Assembly: GCF_000429965.1 (NCBI RefSeq)
Contig: NZ_AUCW01000004.1
Span: forward strand, 124,001 to 188,000
Source of the DNA: Desulfogranum mediterraneum DSM 13871
GTDB lineage: Bacteria; Desulfobacterota; Desulfobulbia; Desulfobulbales; Desulfobulbaceae
Direction: 5' to 3'
Length of the DNA stretch: 64,000 nt
Below the pieces are notes generated by a model, which saw only the letters and a list, made by a program, of their open reading frames with translations, had not been told where the DNA came from and searched no databases. Within the stretch, counting starts at the first letter, position 1. Every line of letters begins with the position of its first letter. The translations under genes were made by a program, and so were the position numbers. Shown piece after piece: positions 8,125 through 18,537 of this stretch.

Positions 8125-9684
8125 ATGATTACCACCGATACCCACCAGAAGTGGCTGACCCTGTTGGTCATCCTCTCCGGCCTCCTGGCCCGCCTGCTCC
8201 TCAGTCCCAACTTCCTGCTGGTCCCTGACGAGGCCAACTACTGGCAGTGGAGCCGATACCTGGCCCTGGGCTACCATGACCATCCCCCCATGTTGGCCTG
8301 GACCATCTGGCTCTCCACCACCCTCTTGGGCCAGAGCGAGTTTGCCGTCCGCTTGCCCACGGTCCTGGGATCGGCGATCTTTTCCCTCTACCTCAGCGGC
8401 CTGGCAGGACGGTTGTTTTCCCAGCGCTGCGCCCTGCACACCGCCCTGATCTGCCAACTGCTGCTCCTGATCAACGGCTCCGCCCTGATCGCCACCCCGG
8501 ATGGCCTGCTGCTGCCCTGCTGGGCCGCGGCATGTTACCATGGCTATCGCGCTGTTTCCAGCAGAACAGCAGCCCAGTGGCTGTTAACCGGCTGCTGGTT
8601 CGGCCTGGGCATGCTCTCCAAGTATACCATGCTGCTCTTTTTACCCTGCCTGTTCTTTGCCATCCTGGCCATCCGGGAGTATCGCACCAGCCTGGCCTCC
8701 TGCTGGCCCTGGCTTGGACTGCTCATCAGCGCGTTCTTCTTTAGCCCGGTGCTCTTCTGGAATGCGGAGAACCACTGGGCCACCTTCCGCCATGTCCTCT
8801 ACCAGGGCGGGCTGGAAAACAAGGCCCTCTTTACCCTGGCCTATGTCGGAGATTTTCTCGGTTCCCAGGCCCTGCTGCTCTCGCCGCTGCTCTTTCTTCT
8901 CCTGCTTGCAGCCTGGTGCCGGCCCCGCCTGCGCGCCGCCCTGCCTCCGGCAAAGGCCGGCTACCTGCTCTGGATGTCCTTGCCCGGTTTTGTCGTCTTT
9001 CTGCTCCTCTCTCTCCACGTCCGGATCTATGGCAACTGGCCGGCCCCGGTCTATGCCTGCGGCATCATCCTGGTGGCAGCGCTCTGGGCGCCTGGCGGTC
9101 CCCTGGCCCCGGCCAGGTCCCGCACCTGGAAGCTCACCCTGGCCACTGCCGCGGTCATCACCCTGCCGGTCCTGATCCAGGTGGTCTATCCCCTCCTGCC
9201 CCTGCCCCTGTCCCTGGATCGTACGGCCCGGGAGACCGCGGGCTGGGACGCCCTGGGAACAGAGGTTGCCCGGACCCTTGCTGCCATGCCCAGACCGGAG
9301 GAGACCTTTATCTTTGGCCTCCGTTATCAGTATGCCAGCGAACTGGCCTTCTACACCCCGGGCCGACCCAGGACCGTCTCCATCAACCGCTGGGCGCGCC
9401 CCAATGTCTATGACTTCTGGTTCGACGACCAGATGCTCCTGGGCCAGGACGGGGTCGGGATCTTTACCTGGAAGCCCATGGCCCCCTTGCTGGCCGAACG
9501 CTTCACCTCGGTGGAACCTCTGGAGGAGATCAGCCTCAAGCGGGTCTCCCCCTGGTTCGGCAGCCAGGAGGTCCAGAAGCTCTATCTCTTCCGAGGGCAC
9601 GGCTTCAAGGGCGGCATCCGCTGGCAACCACGTGACCAGGGGGACATCCGAGCCACCGGCCTCCAGACAGAGGAAAAAAAATAA
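8125..9684 (+). CDS. GT39-family (ArnT-like) membrane glycosyltransferase
   Basis: A 519-residue polytopic protein. The first TM is followed by the GT39/ArnT signature DEANYWQW (DE of the first periplasmic loop) and GYHDHPPM, the metal/donor-binding region of polyprenyl-phosphate glycosyltransferases. About ten further hydrophobic segments follow up to about residue 360, then a soluble periplasmic C-terminal domain of about 160 residues. Family members transfer a sugar from a polyprenyl phosphate donor to lipid A, protein or glycan. The acceptor here is unknown; neighbours (PAP2 phosphatase) suggest envelope lipid decoration. ATG 8125 is the first in-frame start and gives the complete first helix. 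Confidence 0.85.
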   Translation: MITTDTHQKWLTLLVILSGLLARLLLSPNFLLVPDEANYWQWSRYLALGYHDHPPMLAWTIWLSTTLLGQSEFAVRLPTVLGSAIFSLYLSGLAGRLFSQRCALHTALICQLLLLINGSALIATPDGLLLPCWAAACYHGYRAVSSRTAAQWLLTGCWFGLGMLSKYTMLLFLPCLFFAILAIREYRTSLASCWPWLGLLISAFFFSPVLFWNAENHWATFRHVLYQGGLENKALFTLAYVGDFLGSQALLLSPLLFLLLLAAWCRPRLRAALPPAKAGYLLWMSLPGFVVFLLLSLHVRIYGNWPAPVYACGIILVAALWAPGGPLAPARSRTWKLTLATAAVITLPVLIQVVYPLLPLPLSLDRTARETAGWDALGTEVARTLAAMPRPEETFIFGLRYQYASELAFYTPGRPRTVSINRWARPNVYDFWFDDQMLLGQDGVGIFTWKPMAPLLAERFTSVEPLEEISLKRVSPWFGSQEVQKLYLFRGHGFKGGIRWQPRDQGDIRATGLQTEEKK

Positions 9685-9704
9685 CTTTTATCAACACCTT
9701 GCCT

Positions 9705-9733
9705 TTGCCTGCTGCGGAAAAAGCTCCTATACT
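9705..9733 (+). promoter_or_regulatory. Putative sigma70-type promoter for nnr
   Basis: TTGCCT (9705-9710), a 17-nt spacer and TATACT (9728-9733) lie 87 nt before the nnr start codon at 9821. Both hexamers are close to consensus and the spacing is ideal. It would also transcribe the CBS gene 13 nt after nnr. Confidence 0.55.
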
Positions 9734-9820
9734 ATAGGGGAGATAGTAACCAGGGGCCGCCATGATCCCCGGGGTTCCGGCAGAGCCGCAACCACAACCT
9801 TCATCACCACAGGTCACCTT

Positions 9821-11440
9821 ATGCAACTTGCCAGCTCAGCTCAGATGCGGGAACTTGACCGTCGCACCATTGAAGAGTACCAGCTTCCAGGCATGGTCCT
9901 GATGGAAAATGCCGGTCGCGGCACGGTTGAGGCCATGGCCCGCTCTTTTGGTCCCCTTATGGGACGCCAGGTGATCGTCTTTGCAGGGCCCGGCAACAAC
10001 GGCGGCGATGGCTCGGTCATTGCCCGCACAGTGCTCAACCAGGGGGCATACCCCCGGCTCTTCTACCTGGTGGACCCCGCCACCCTCAAGGGTGATGCCG
10101 GCCATAACTTCAGGATCATTCAAAAGCTGCAGATCCCCTACACCCTGCTTACCACTGATGAGAAGCTGGCCGGGGCAGAGGAGCAGATCCTGGACCTGCT
10201 CCGGGATGCGCCGCTGCACAGCCTGGTGGACGCCCTCTTTGGTATCGGCCTGGATCGCCCCCTGGAGGGACGCTTCCTGGCCGCGGTCCAGCTGATCAAC
10301 CGCCTCCGCCGCGAGAGGAAGATGCAGGTGGTCAGCGTCGATATTCCCTCCGGCCTCAACAGTGACACCGCCCAGGTACAGGGAGAGGCGATCCAGGCCG
10401 ACCTGACCGTTACCTACGGCCTGGCCAAGCCGGGCCATTTCCATCACGGCGCTCCTGCTGTGGGCCGACTGGAACGGGTGGATATAGGTATCCCCCCGCA
10501 GCTGCACCGACAGGGGGAGCTGCCGGGAACCGCCCTCACCGCCGAATCCCTGCCCCGGCTGAAGGGCAGATCCTCCGACTCCCACAAGGGCAGCAACGGT
10601 CACCTCCTGATCCTGGCCGGCTCCAGGGGTACAACCGGGGCCGCTATCCTCGCTGCCCAGGGCGCCCTCCGCAGCGGCAGCGGTCTGGTCTCCCTGGGCG
10701 TGCCCCACGAACTGAACCCGATTTTCGAGGCCAGGCTGATCGAGGCCATGACCGTACCCCTGGCCAACTCGGCGACCGCTCTCAGCCACCGGGATCTGGA
10801 GACGATTATCGCCCTCTTGGCTGATAAAGACAGCCTGGTCCTCGGCCCGGGCATGGGTACCGAAGCAGACACCGCCAGGCTGGTACTCCACCTCTATCAG
10901 CACGATCCCCGTCCCCAGGTGGTTGATGCCGATGCGCTCAACATCCTGGGCCGACACCCGGAAATCCTCTCCAGGGCGGCCGGAGTGCGGATCCTGACCC
11001 CCCATCCCGGCGAAATGGCCCGGCTCTGTTCCTCCACCGTTCAAGCCGTGCAGCGGGACCGACTGGCTGCGGCCCAGTGGCTCAGCCGCCGGGAGGGAGA
11101 GAGAGCACAGCCCCTGATCACCATCCTCAAGGGGGCGGGAACCGTGATCGCCGACGGCCAGGGCCGCTGGAGCATCAACACCTCGGGCAATCCAGGCATG
11201 GCCACCGGCGGCATGGGCGACGTCCTGGCCGGCATCATCGGCGGATTCCTTGCCCAGGGGCTGGACCCCTGGGAGGCCGCCTGCCTGGGAGTCTACCTCC
11301 ACGGCCGCAGCGGCGACGACCTGGCCGACTCCCGCCCCTTTGGCTACACCGCCTCTGAGTTGGCCGACCAGTTACCTGCCACCATGGCTGAGCTGGCTGC
11401 AGGCGGCAAGACAAGAGTGCAAACAACCGCGAATAGATAA
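9821..11440 (+). CDS. nnr: Bifunctional NAD(P)HX epimerase / ADP-dependent NAD(P)HX dehydratase
   Basis: Repairs hydrated NADH and NADPH: the N-terminal YjeF_N domain epimerises R/S-NAD(P)HX and the C-terminal ribokinase-like domain dehydrates it using ADP. The 539 residues show the epimerase start (SSAQMRELDRRTIEE), GPGNNGGDG near residue 52, VSVDIPSGLNSD near 170, then the dehydratase motifs LILAGSRG, LVLGPGMG, VDADALN, LTPHPGEMARL and NPGMATGGMGDVLAGIIGG. ATG 9821 is used because homologues begin just before this point; the frame is open further upstream, overlapping the GT39 gene, but that part is not conserved-looking. Followed 13 nt later by a CBS-domain gene, probably co-transcribed. 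Confidence 0.93.
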   Translation: MQLASSAQMRELDRRTIEEYQLPGMVLMENAGRGTVEAMARSFGPLMGRQVIVFAGPGNNGGDGSVIARTVLNQGAYPRLFYLVDPATLKGDAGHNFRIIQKLQIPYTLLTTDEKLAGAEEQILDLLRDAPLHSLVDALFGIGLDRPLEGRFLAAVQLINRLRRERKMQVVSVDIPSGLNSDTAQVQGEAIQADLTVTYGLAKPGHFHHGAPAVGRLERVDIGIPPQLHRQGELPGTALTAESLPRLKGRSSDSHKGSNGHLLILAGSRGTTGAAILAAQGALRSGSGLVSLGVPHELNPIFEARLIEAMTVPLANSATALSHRDLETIIALLADKDSLVLGPGMGTEADTARLVLHLYQHDPRPQVVDADALNILGRHPEILSRAAGVRILTPHPGEMARLCSSTVQAVQRDRLAAAQWLSRREGERAQPLITILKGAGTVIADGQGRWSINTSGNPGMATGGMGDVLAGIIGGFLAQGLDPWEAACLGVYLHGRSGDDLADSRPFGYTASELADQLPATMAELAAGGKTRVQTTANR

Positions 11441-11453
11441 CCCAGGAGAACCT

Positions 11454-11909
11454 ATGTTACGCGCAAAAGATATCATGAGCCAGGAGGTCATCGTCATCAA
11501 CGAGACCGATTCCATCCGGGAGCTGGCTGTAACCCTGCTGACCCATAAGATCAACGGTGCGCCGGTGGTGAACAGCAGCAACCAGGTGGTGGGAGTGGTC
11601 ACCGAGAGTGACCTGATCTTTCAGAACAAAAAGGTCCACATCCCCACGGCCGTAGCCATCCTGGACTCGTTTCTCTTTCTGGAACGTCCTGCCAAGATGG
11701 AACAGGAGCTGAAAAAAATTGCAGGCAGTCAGGTGAGGGATATCTGCTCCAAGGAACTGGTCAGCGTGACTCCGGAAACAGAGTTAGAAGAGTTGGCCAC
11801 CCTGATGGCGGATAAACAGGTCCATACCCTGCCGGTGATGGACCAGGGGGAGTTGGTCGGGGTGATCGGCAAATCCGATATTATTCGTACCATTGCCCAG
11901 CAGGAGTGA
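11454..11909 (+). CDS. Two-CBS-domain protein
   Basis: A 151-residue cytoplasmic protein made of two CBS domains: residues about 1-60 (RAKDIMSQEVIVI ... GVVTESDLI) and about 88-150 (VRDICSKELVSVTPETELEELATLMADKQVHTLPVMD ... GVIGKSDIIRTI). A Bateman pair of this kind binds adenosine nucleotides and normally regulates a partner. No catalytic domain is attached. The ribosome site CAGGAGAA lies 3-4 nt before ATG. Its position directly after nnr suggests a link with nucleotide cofactor status, but that is inference. Confidence 0.88.
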   Translation: MLRAKDIMSQEVIVINETDSIRELAVTLLTHKINGAPVVNSSNQVVGVVTESDLIFQNKKVHIPTAVAILDSFLFLERPAKMEQELKKIAGSQVRDICSKELVSVTPETELEELATLMADKQVHTLPVMDQGELVGVIGKSDIIRTIAQQE

Positions 11910-11958
11910 GCGAGGGGCAGAGCAGAGCCTGTGCCAGGGCCAGGAGCAGAAAACGGTC

Positions 11959-13290
11959 TCAGAGCGCACTCTGCTCACAGTAAAAGTTCCAGCAGTTTCG
12001 ACCGTTCTTCTTGGCCTGGTACATGGCGATATCTGCGTGGCGAAGCATGGTTTCCGCATCAGTACAGTCATCCGGGAAGACCGAGATCCCCACGCTGGCC
12101 CCGATATAGCAGATATGATTCTCCACCTCTATGGCCTGATTCAGCAGGTCGATGGCTTTCTGGGCAACATGGCTGGCCCCCTCTGCGGTCTCGGTACTCT
12201 CCAACAGGATCACAAACTCATCCCCGCCGAGCCGACACACCGAGTCCGAGGCACGCAGGGTCGTGCGCAGCCGTTGGGCCACCTGAACCAGGACCTGATC
12301 TCCAATGCCGTGGCCATAGGTATCATTGATCGGCTTGAATCGATCCAGATCAATGAAGAGCAGACAGAGCTTCCTGGCATAGCGGCGGGCCAGGGAGATG
12401 GCCTGGGGTAGACGCCTCCGAAAATAGTTCCGATTGGGCAGCTGGGTCAGGGTGTCATGGTTGGCCATGTAACGGATCAGTTCCGCTGCTTCCTGGCGCT
12501 CGGTGATATCCTGAAAGACCAGCACCCCACCACTGATTTTCTGGCGCTGGAGAATGGGAGTGGCGGAGAAATCCACCGGAAAACTGGTGCCATCCCGGTG
12601 AAGCAGACGGGCATCATCGAAATGGATAGGTTCGAGCTTGGCCTGCTCCTGGAAAAAGGGACAGCAGTCCACCTCGAAATCGTCGTGGTCCGGGGTGGAG
12701 AGCTGGAAAAATTCCAGGTAATGATGACCGGTCATCTCCTCTTCGGAGTAGCCCAGCATCTCCTGGCCGGCCGGGTTAATGTAGCTGATCTCTCCCTGGA
12801 GGTTGACGCCGCAGATACCGTTGGCAGCCGCATCCAGGATCATCTCATAGTTTTTGGAGAGCCGGCGCATCTTCTCCCGGGAACGGTGGGAGCCCAGGAT
12901 ATAGCGAATACGATTCTTGAGCACCGGCCAGCGGATGGGCTTACGGATGAAATCCACAGCCCCGGCTCCAAAGGATCGATCCACGGTCTTCTCATCGTCA
13001 ATGGCCGTGACCATCAACACCGGCGGCGGCTCCACCAGGGAGGTGGTGATGTTTTCACAGACCGTAGGGCCATCAATCCCGGGCATGGCGATATCAAGGA
13101 TGACCAGGTCATAACTCTGCTCTCCCAGACGCTCCAGGGCTGCGTAGCCATTCTCTTCCTCGTCAACCAGATAGCCCTCCCCCTCAAGAAATTGACGGAG
13201 AAGAATCCGAATGACCGGGTCATCATCGACGATCAGTATCCTGGGTGGAGATTCGGCAAAGAGTGTCGCTTTCATAATGTGGTCGTCCAC
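11959..13290 (-). CDS. Response regulator with PAS and GGDEF domains (diguanylate cyclase)
   Basis: A 443-residue soluble signalling protein. The receiver domain (about 16-135) has the acidic pocket IVDDD and phospho-Asp D66 in VILDIAMPGIDG. A PAS domain covers about 145-270, ending ITERQEAAELIRYMANHD. The GGDEF domain (about 275-440) starts DTLTQLPNRNYF and has an intact RLGGDEF active site. An I-site RxxD (RASD) sits five residues before GGDEF, so product inhibition by c-di-GMP is expected. There is no EAL domain. It likely turns phosphorylation by one of the nearby kinases into c-di-GMP synthesis. The first ATG is weak; Met6 is possible. Confidence 0.92.
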   Translation of the reverse strand: MDDHIMKATLFAESPPRILIVDDDPVIRILLRQFLEGEGYLVDEEENGYAALERLGEQSYDLVILDIAMPGIDGPTVCENITTSLVEPPPVLMVTAIDDEKTVDRSFGAGAVDFIRKPIRWPVLKNRIRYILGSHRSREKMRRLSKNYEMILDAAANGICGVNLQGEISYINPAGQEMLGYSEEEMTGHHYLEFFQLSTPDHDDFEVDCCPFFQEQAKLEPIHFDDARLLHRDGTSFPVDFSATPILQRQKISGGVLVFQDITERQEAAELIRYMANHDTLTQLPNRNYFRRRLPQAISLARRYARKLCLLFIDLDRFKPINDTYGHGIGDQVLVQVAQRLRTTLRASDSVCRLGGDEFVILLESTETAEGASHVAQKAIDLLNQAIEVENHICYIGASVGISVFPDDCTDAETMLRHADIAMYQAKKNGRNCWNFYCEQSAL

Positions 13291-13476
13291 CAGGGGTAAT
13301 AATCGTCAACGGTTCTTCCAGGGGCAGGCTTCACCATCTCTGTTCCTCTCCATGATCCGCCGCAGCAGCCGCAACCCTGGCGGTTGCGCAACCATCCGGA
13401 AAAAAACACTCTCCCCCGGCCGGCGTCCTGTCCGTCCGTGTTCAGGGTAGTCTTATTGTAGGAGACTCGAGCCTGA

Positions 13477-15183
13477 TTAATCAAGCTCTTCCTGAAAAAA
13501 ACCAATGACCTCAGCGGCCGAGGCCCTGATCCTGGGAAGAAGCTGCCCCACCTGGTCGAGGTTCCCCTTTTTGGCCGCCTCTTCCACCAACCGAAAGAGC
13601 GCAGCAAGTCCCTGGGCGCCGACCTGGCTGCAGCTGCCCTTGAGCAGGTGGGCAAGGTCGGCGATCGTGTCCTTGCGGCCGGCCTCAAGCGCACGTTCCA
13701 AGGCTGTCAGCCGCTCCTGGAGCGAGGCTACAAAGACCAGGGTGACCCGGTCCAGATCACCGACATGCTGCCTGAGTCGTGCCAGGACCGCGCGGTTGAT
13801 CTCTCCGCCGCCTCCCAGGGGCTCCTGCTCGGCCGGCTGTGTTGCATCCTGGGCCGGGCTGGCCATGATTGCGGCCATATCCAAACCAGGCAGCCATCGC
13901 TTCAACACCAGCCTCAACTTCGTACAGTCAACAGGTTTCACCAGGTAATCAACCATACCCACGCTGAAACAGCGTTCCCTGGTCTCACTGGTGGCATCGG
14001 CGGTCAGGGCAACTATCGCAGGCGCCTCCTCCCTGGACGTTTCCAGGGTATTCAGGATGGCCTGGGTGGCGGCAAAGCCATCCATCACCGGCATCCGGCA
14101 ATCCATGAAGACAAGATCAAAATGGTGCTGCCGACAGAGGTCCAGGGCCTCCTGACCGTTACGGGCAAAGGAAAGGGGCACCTTGGAGTTCGCCAACAAC
14201 TCGCCCATAACGATCCGGTTGGTTTGATCGTCATCCACGATCAGGATCGCGCCCTGTTCATCACCCGAAACAGCGGGAGCAGGGGCAGACCGAGGCTCTC
14301 TTTGCGTCACCTCCCATTCCGGAGGTTCCGCAAGCGGCTGGAGAACCGCGACCTCGCCCTCTTTCGGGGCCGGCTCAAGGCTGATCGTAAACCAGAAGGT
14401 ACTGCCCTTGCCTGGCTCGGATTCCCCGCCGATCTCCCCCCCCATCAGCTGGACCAGCTTGGCACAGATGGTAAGCCCCAGGCCGGTGCCGCCAAAACGA
14501 CGGGTGGAAGAGGCATCGAGCTGGGTAAAGGGAGAAAAGAGCTTGGCCAGCATCTCCGGCGCAATGCCGATGCCGCTGTCAATAACGGAAAAACGAAGGG
14601 TGTCGCTGCCAGTTTCAGCCAGGACCCGCTCCACCTTGAGCAGGACCGCTCCCTCTTCGGTAAACTTGATACTGTTCCCCAAGAGGTTAACGATCACCTG
14701 CCGGATGCGATAGCCATCGCCAAGGTAACAGCGCGCCAGGCCCTGGTCCCTCTGCAGCTGAACAGAGACCCCCTTCTGCCTGCCGCTCACGCCATAGAGG
14801 GTGATGACCTGATCAAGGAGTTCGCAGAGGTCGAATTTTTCCACCTCAAGGACCAGCTTCTCTGCCTCGATCTTGCTGAAATCGAGGAGGCTGTTGATCA
14901 GGGTGAGGAGACTGCCGGCAGAGCCGTGGATCAGCTGGGCAAAGTTACGCTGACGCTCCTCCAGATCGGTTCGCAGCAGCAGTTCACTCAAACCGATGAC
15001 CCCGTTCATGGGGGTCCTGATCTCATGACTGATCATGGCCAGGAAATCAGACTTGGCCTTACTGGCACTGTCTGCCCTTCGGGCACGTCGGGCAAGGCTC
15101 CGGTTCTCCCTCTCCAGCCGTTGAACCTCACCCTCAAGCTGGAGGATACGTTGTTCCTGGGTCTGCTCTTGCCTGCTGCTCAT
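13477..15183 (-). CDS. Soluble hybrid histidine kinase with receiver and HPt domains
   Basis: A 568-residue kinase with no TM helix and no recognisable sensor domain: the N-terminus is a short coiled coil (about 5-45), directly followed by HisKA with H53 in [12 protein letters not shown]. The HATPase domain has DSGIGI and GTGLGLTI. A receiver (about 313-430) has [10 protein letters not shown] and [11 protein letters not shown], and an HPt domain near the C-terminus has the His in [13 protein letters not shown]. The layout allows a complete His-Asp-His relay. The start codon overlaps the stop of the upstream EndoQ/UvrD-like gene by 4 nt (ATGA), implying translational coupling. What it senses must come from partner proteins. 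Confidence 0.92.
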   Translation of the reverse strand: MSSRQEQTQEQRILQLEGEVQRLERENRSLARRARRADSASKAKSDFLAMISHEIRTPMNGVIGLSELLLRTDLEERQRNFAQLIHGSAGSLLTLINSLLDFSKIEAEKLVLEVEKFDLCELLDQVITLYGVSGRQKGVSVQLQRDQGLARCYLGDGYRIRQVIVNLLGNSIKFTEEGAVLLKVERVLAETGSDTLRFSVIDSGIGIAPEMLAKLFSPFTQLDASSTRRFGGTGLGLTICAKLVQLMGGEIGGESEPGKGSTFWFTISLEPAPKEGEVAVLQPLAEPPEWEVTQREPRSAPAPAVSGDEQGAILIVDDDQTNRIVMGELLANSKVPLSFARNGQEALDLCRQHHFDLVFMDCRMPVMDGFAATQAILNTLETSREEAPAIVALTADATSETRERCFSVGMVDYLVKPVDCTKLRLVLKRWLPGLDMAAIMASPAQDATQPAEQEPLGGGGEINRAVLARLRQHVGDLDRVTLVFVASLQERLTALERALEAGRKDTIADLAHLLKGSCSQVGAQGLAALFRLVEEAAKKGNLDQVGQLLPRIRASAAEVIGFFQEELD

Positions 15184-18100
15184 CTTGAGGGAAAGAGGCT
15201 GAGTTGACGGTGGGCAGACCGCTGGCGGCTCAGGGGGGCTGCCAGCGGGGTGAGCAGCTGGGCAGGAATCTCCCCGATAAAACGGGAGGGCTGTTGGCGG
15301 CCAGACGAGTGGTCATAAGCCAAGCGGGAGCGGCACCAGGAAAGATGGAGCGATTCGATGGCCCGGGTGATCCCCACATAGCAGAGACGGCGTTCCTCTT
15401 CGATCAGCTCCTCAAGGGCCTCCTGGGCAAGTGTCTCCCTGGGCTCCAAGGGGAGGATACCTTCCTCGACACCGGTGAGGAAGACCACCTTGAACTCCAA
15501 GCCCTTGGCCGCATGCAGGGTGGAGAGGGTCACACATTCGGCCCCCTGGTCATAGAGCAGGGAATCACTGTAGCGCTGGAGATAGCCGGCAAAGCCTTCA
15601 AGCGACGCACCATAGCTCCGGGCCAGCTGGAGCAGGCGCTGGTTGTCCTCATCTTCGAGTTCCAGTCCATGGAAGCAGATCAACTCCTCCAGGATCGGGA
15701 TCAAGGCGGAGCCCGCCTGCCTGGCCCTGGCCTGGAGCCGACCCAGGCTGCCCTGAAAACGCGCCAGATGTTCCCTGGCTCGGGGACGGCTCAGGCTGGC
15801 CGGATCCAGGCTGAGCAGGGTGGGCGGCTCGCCCTGGGGCGGGCGGCTCTCCTGGGCTGCTGCCTGCTGCAGGGCGGCTGCAACCTGCTGGCGCATAACC
15901 GGGCCAACCCCGCTCTGCCGGGCGAAGAGCAGCAGCTCCTGCTCAGGTTCTGCCAGCCCGGCCAGCGCCAGCAGGGAGAGGTAGAGCAGCCTGGTGTCTC
16001 CTCTGGTATAAAAGGCCTCCAGATCGACCACCTGAAAGGGGATGGAGCGCCGCTCCAGGAGGGCTGCCACCGCTCTTTTCTGACTGCTGGTCCGAAAGAG
16101 AATACCTATGTCTTTTAAAGAGATGGTGCTCTCTTCGGCCAGTTCCAGCTGCTCGATACTCCGGTGGCTGGTCCCGCCCAGGAGCTGCTCCAGCCTATCG
16201 CCGATCCAGCGGGCCTCTTCCTCCGGATTCCGGCACTCCCGGAGATGGACCCTACCTGAACGACCGGCCAGGGATTGCATGGGAGCGGTCTCCCCTGGTC
16301 GCCGATTATGACGGATCAGGGCCTCTGCCGCGCCGAGGATGACGGAGCCGCTGCGATAATTCCTGACCAGCTGGTGGATCTCTGCCCGCTGGACGAGCCC
16401 AAACTCCTGAAACCAGCGGGCATTGGCACCACGAAAGCCGTAGATGGCCTGGTCCGGGTCCCCGATCACAAAGATGGAGGAGGACTTTGCCAGCTCTGTA
16501 ACCAGCCGGTATTGGGCCAGATTGATATCCTGAAATTCGTCTACCAGCAGCTGATCGGTTGCCCGGCGCATCTCCTCGGCGACGGCGCCGCCGCCACTGA
16601 GCAGCTCCACCCCGGCCGGGACAATGGCCTGGATGTCCACACCGTTCTCCGCTTCCAGGTGTGCCAGATAGTCGCTCACCACCCCGGTGGGGGGGGCTGT
16701 GGAGGGGTTTTCCAGGTATTGGCAGAGCTCTCGTCCCGCCTGGAGCCGCTGCAGTGGAGCCGTGGAGGGCAGCAGTTGTCCCAGGAGCTGCTCACGCCGC
16801 TCTGCGCCGACCACCTGCAGGCCTGGCTGCTGCCGCCTCAACCAATGAAGGCAGTAGCCATGAAAGGTCCAGACCTGGATGCGTTGGTTCTTGCCCAGCT
16901 GGGCTGCGATCCGTTCCCTCACCTCATCGACTGCCTTGTTGGTAAAGGAGATCACCGTGCAGCGGGGCAAACGGCCTGCTCCGGACGCGCCCGCAACCCG
17001 GACCACCCGCTGGACCAGGGCATGGGTCTTTCCGGTCCCTGGCCCGGCCTTGACCACGATCACCGGGGCTCGACTGTCAACGGCCTGCTGCTGTTCCCGG
17101 TTCAGGACCGGCAGAGGAGCATCTCCCGCCAGGGGCTTAGCATTCAGGGCCTCTTTTATCACTGCTGCCTTGGCCTTGACCGCTTTGCCGGCACTACTCC
17201 TGCGCCGCCTGGTGGGCAGGGGGGCAAAGAGCTTCATCTGACCGGCCAGGGAGGCACGTTCGCCCGGGTCAAAGACCCGGATCACTCCGAACTCACCGTC
17301 AAATCCAGGCTGACGGATCACCTCCTGGCTGCGGATTCTCCGGATCGCCTCAGCAATCAGGGGGGTTGCCCTGGAACTGATCTCCTCCACCGGAACCTCC
17401 AGCAGCAGGGCGAACTCAGAGCCAAAGAGGGTGATCAGCTTGGCATAGGCTGCGGCCACCTTCTTGGTGGCAGGGCCCACCCCGAGCAGTTCACTGAGCA
17501 CCTCGGCCAGGGGGATGCAACTGAGCACCGCCGGAGAGCCGCTGGGATAACGGGGGACATCCCGATCAGCCAGCGCCATCACCCGATTGAGCACCCCGAT
17601 GGTCAAGGGCTTGCCGCACTCGGGACAGCATCCCTGGTGGCCTGCGGTCTGTCGGGGCTCAAAACAGACCCCGCACTTGCGGTGACCGTCACAGTGGTAC
17701 TTTCCCTCTTCCGGATAGAACTCCACCGTGGCCCGAAAGACCTGGTTGCCGTCGGAATCACAGGGCTGCCGCAGGGCCTCCTGGAGATGGTAGTAATCAA
17801 AGGCGGTGGCCAGCAGGTTGGCCTCACGCCCCAGCTTGGCAGGGGAGTGGCAATCTGAGTTGGAGATCAGGGTATAGCGGTCCAGGGCAGAGATCCGGCG
17901 GTTCATCTCCGGATCCGAGGAAAGACCGGTCTCCAGGGCAAAGATGTGGGGAGAGAGATCCTCGAAACACTCCTCCAACCGATCAAAACCAGACTTGGAG
18001 CCAAACAGGGAGAACCAGGGGGTCCAGATATGGGCAGGGACGAGGAAACCGTCCGGGGCCTCTTCCAGGACAATCTCCAACAGATTGCGGGCATCCAGGC

Positions 18101-18533
18101 CCAGGATGGGCCGGCCATCGGAATGGAGGTTGCCGATGTCGGCCAGTCGTCGGTTGATCCGCTGCACCGCTGCCAGATCAGGGGCATAGAGCAGGTTATG
18201 ATTTTTGCGGACCCGCTCCCCCTTCTTATAGATCGAACTGATCTCGGCGCTGAGCACAAAGCGGACCTCAGCCAGGCTCACCCTCCCGGCCAACTCGCCG
18301 GGGAGAATATCCGGGACCGCAGACCACTCGGGCCGCAGGCGAAAAAAGCCTGGTTCCGCCTCCATCAGCTGCTCACTGATCTGGGCAAACCAGCCCGGAT
18401 GGGTAAAATCACCGGTACCGATTACCCGGATACCCTTGACCGCTGCCCAGGCCGCCAGCCCCTGGAGGGTGCCGGCCTTGCTGGTGGCCCTGGAAAAGGG
18501 AGAATGAATATGGAGATCAGCGATATAATCCAT
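15180..18533 (-). CDS. Fusion: EndoQ-like PHP nuclease + UvrD/Rep superfamily 1 helicase
   Basis: An 1117-residue protein. Residues about 1-410 resemble endonuclease Q: PHP motif [14 protein letters not shown] (6-19), [10 protein letters not shown] (39-48), [12 protein letters not shown] (224-235), a zinc-knuckle segment with C287-x2-C290 and C303-x2-C306, and a helix-hairpin-helix-like stretch (about 340-400). After a basic linker (about 440-475) comes a full UvrD-type helicase: Walker [11 protein letters not shown] (about 494-503), [16 protein letters not shown] (Ia), [13 protein letters not shown] (II), [15 protein letters not shown] (III), VRNYRS (IV), [17 protein letters not shown] (V) and [11 protein letters not shown] (VI). 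EndoQ cuts DNA 5' of deaminated bases; coupling to a helicase suggests nick-directed strand removal (inference). It sits 4 nt after nadD and overlaps the next kinase gene by 4 nt. Confidence 0.9.
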   Translation of the reverse strand: MDYIADLHIHSPFSRATSKAGTLQGLAAWAAVKGIRVIGTGDFTHPGWFAQISEQLMEAEPGFFRLRPEWSAVPDILPGELAGRVSLAEVRFVLSAEISSIYKKGERVRKNHNLLYAPDLAAVQRINRRLADIGNLHSDGRPILGLDARNLLEIVLEEAPDGFLVPAHIWTPWFSLFGSKSGFDRLEECFEDLSPHIFALETGLSSDPEMNRRISALDRYTLISNSDCHSPAKLGREANLLATAFDYYHLQEALRQPCDSDGNQVFRATVEFYPEEGKYHCDGHRKCGVCFEPRQTAGHQGCCPECGKPLTIGVLNRVMALADRDVPRYPSGSPAVLSCIPLAEVLSELLGVGPATKKVAAAYAKLITLFGSEFALLLEVPVEEISSRATPLIAEAIRRIRSQEVIRQPGFDGEFGVIRVFDPGERASLAGQMKLFAPLPTRRRRSSAGKAVKAKAAVIKEALNAKPLAGDAPLPVLNREQQQAVDSRAPVIVVKAGPGTGKTHALVQRVVRVAGASGAGRLPRCTVISFTNKAVDEVRERIAAQLGKNQRIQVWTFHGYCLHWLRRQQPGLQVVGAERREQLLGQLLPSTAPLQRLQAGRELCQYLENPSTAPPTGVVSDYLAHLEAENGVDIQAIVPAGVELLSGGGAVAEEMRRATDQLLVDEFQDINLAQYRLVTELAKSSSIFVIGDPDQAIYGFRGANARWFQEFGLVQRAEIHQLVRNYRSGSVILGAAEALIRHNRRPGETAPMQSLAGRSGRVHLRECRNPEEEARWIGDRLEQLLGGTSHRSIEQLELAEESTISLKDIGILFRTSSQKRAVAALLERRSIPFQVVDLEAFYTRGDTRLLYLSLLALAGLAEPEQELLLFARQSGVGPVMRQQVAAALQQAAAQESRPPQGEPPTLLSLDPASLSRPRAREHLARFQGSLGRLQARARQAGSALIPILEELICFHGLELEDEDNQRLLQLARSYGASLEGFAGYLQRYSDSLLYDQGAECVTLSTLHAAKGLEFKVVFLTGVEEGILPLEPRETLAQEALEELIEEERRLCYVGITRAIESLHLSWCRSRLAYDHSSGRQQPSRFIGEIPAQLLTPLAAPLSRQRSAHRQLSLFPSR

Positions 18534-18537
18534 GGAT

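Noticed and set aside
9266-9820. Upstream extension of nnr inside the GT39 gene
   Set aside because: The extra residues are an out-of-frame reading of GT39; a promoter lies at 9705 and homologues start near 9821.
9836-11302. 488-codon open frame antisense to nnr
   Set aside because: Shadow of nnr; no domain pattern and no start context.
16275-17858. 527-codon open frame antisense to the EndoQ-UvrD gene
   Set aside because: The opposite strand has all helicase motifs in order; this frame has none.
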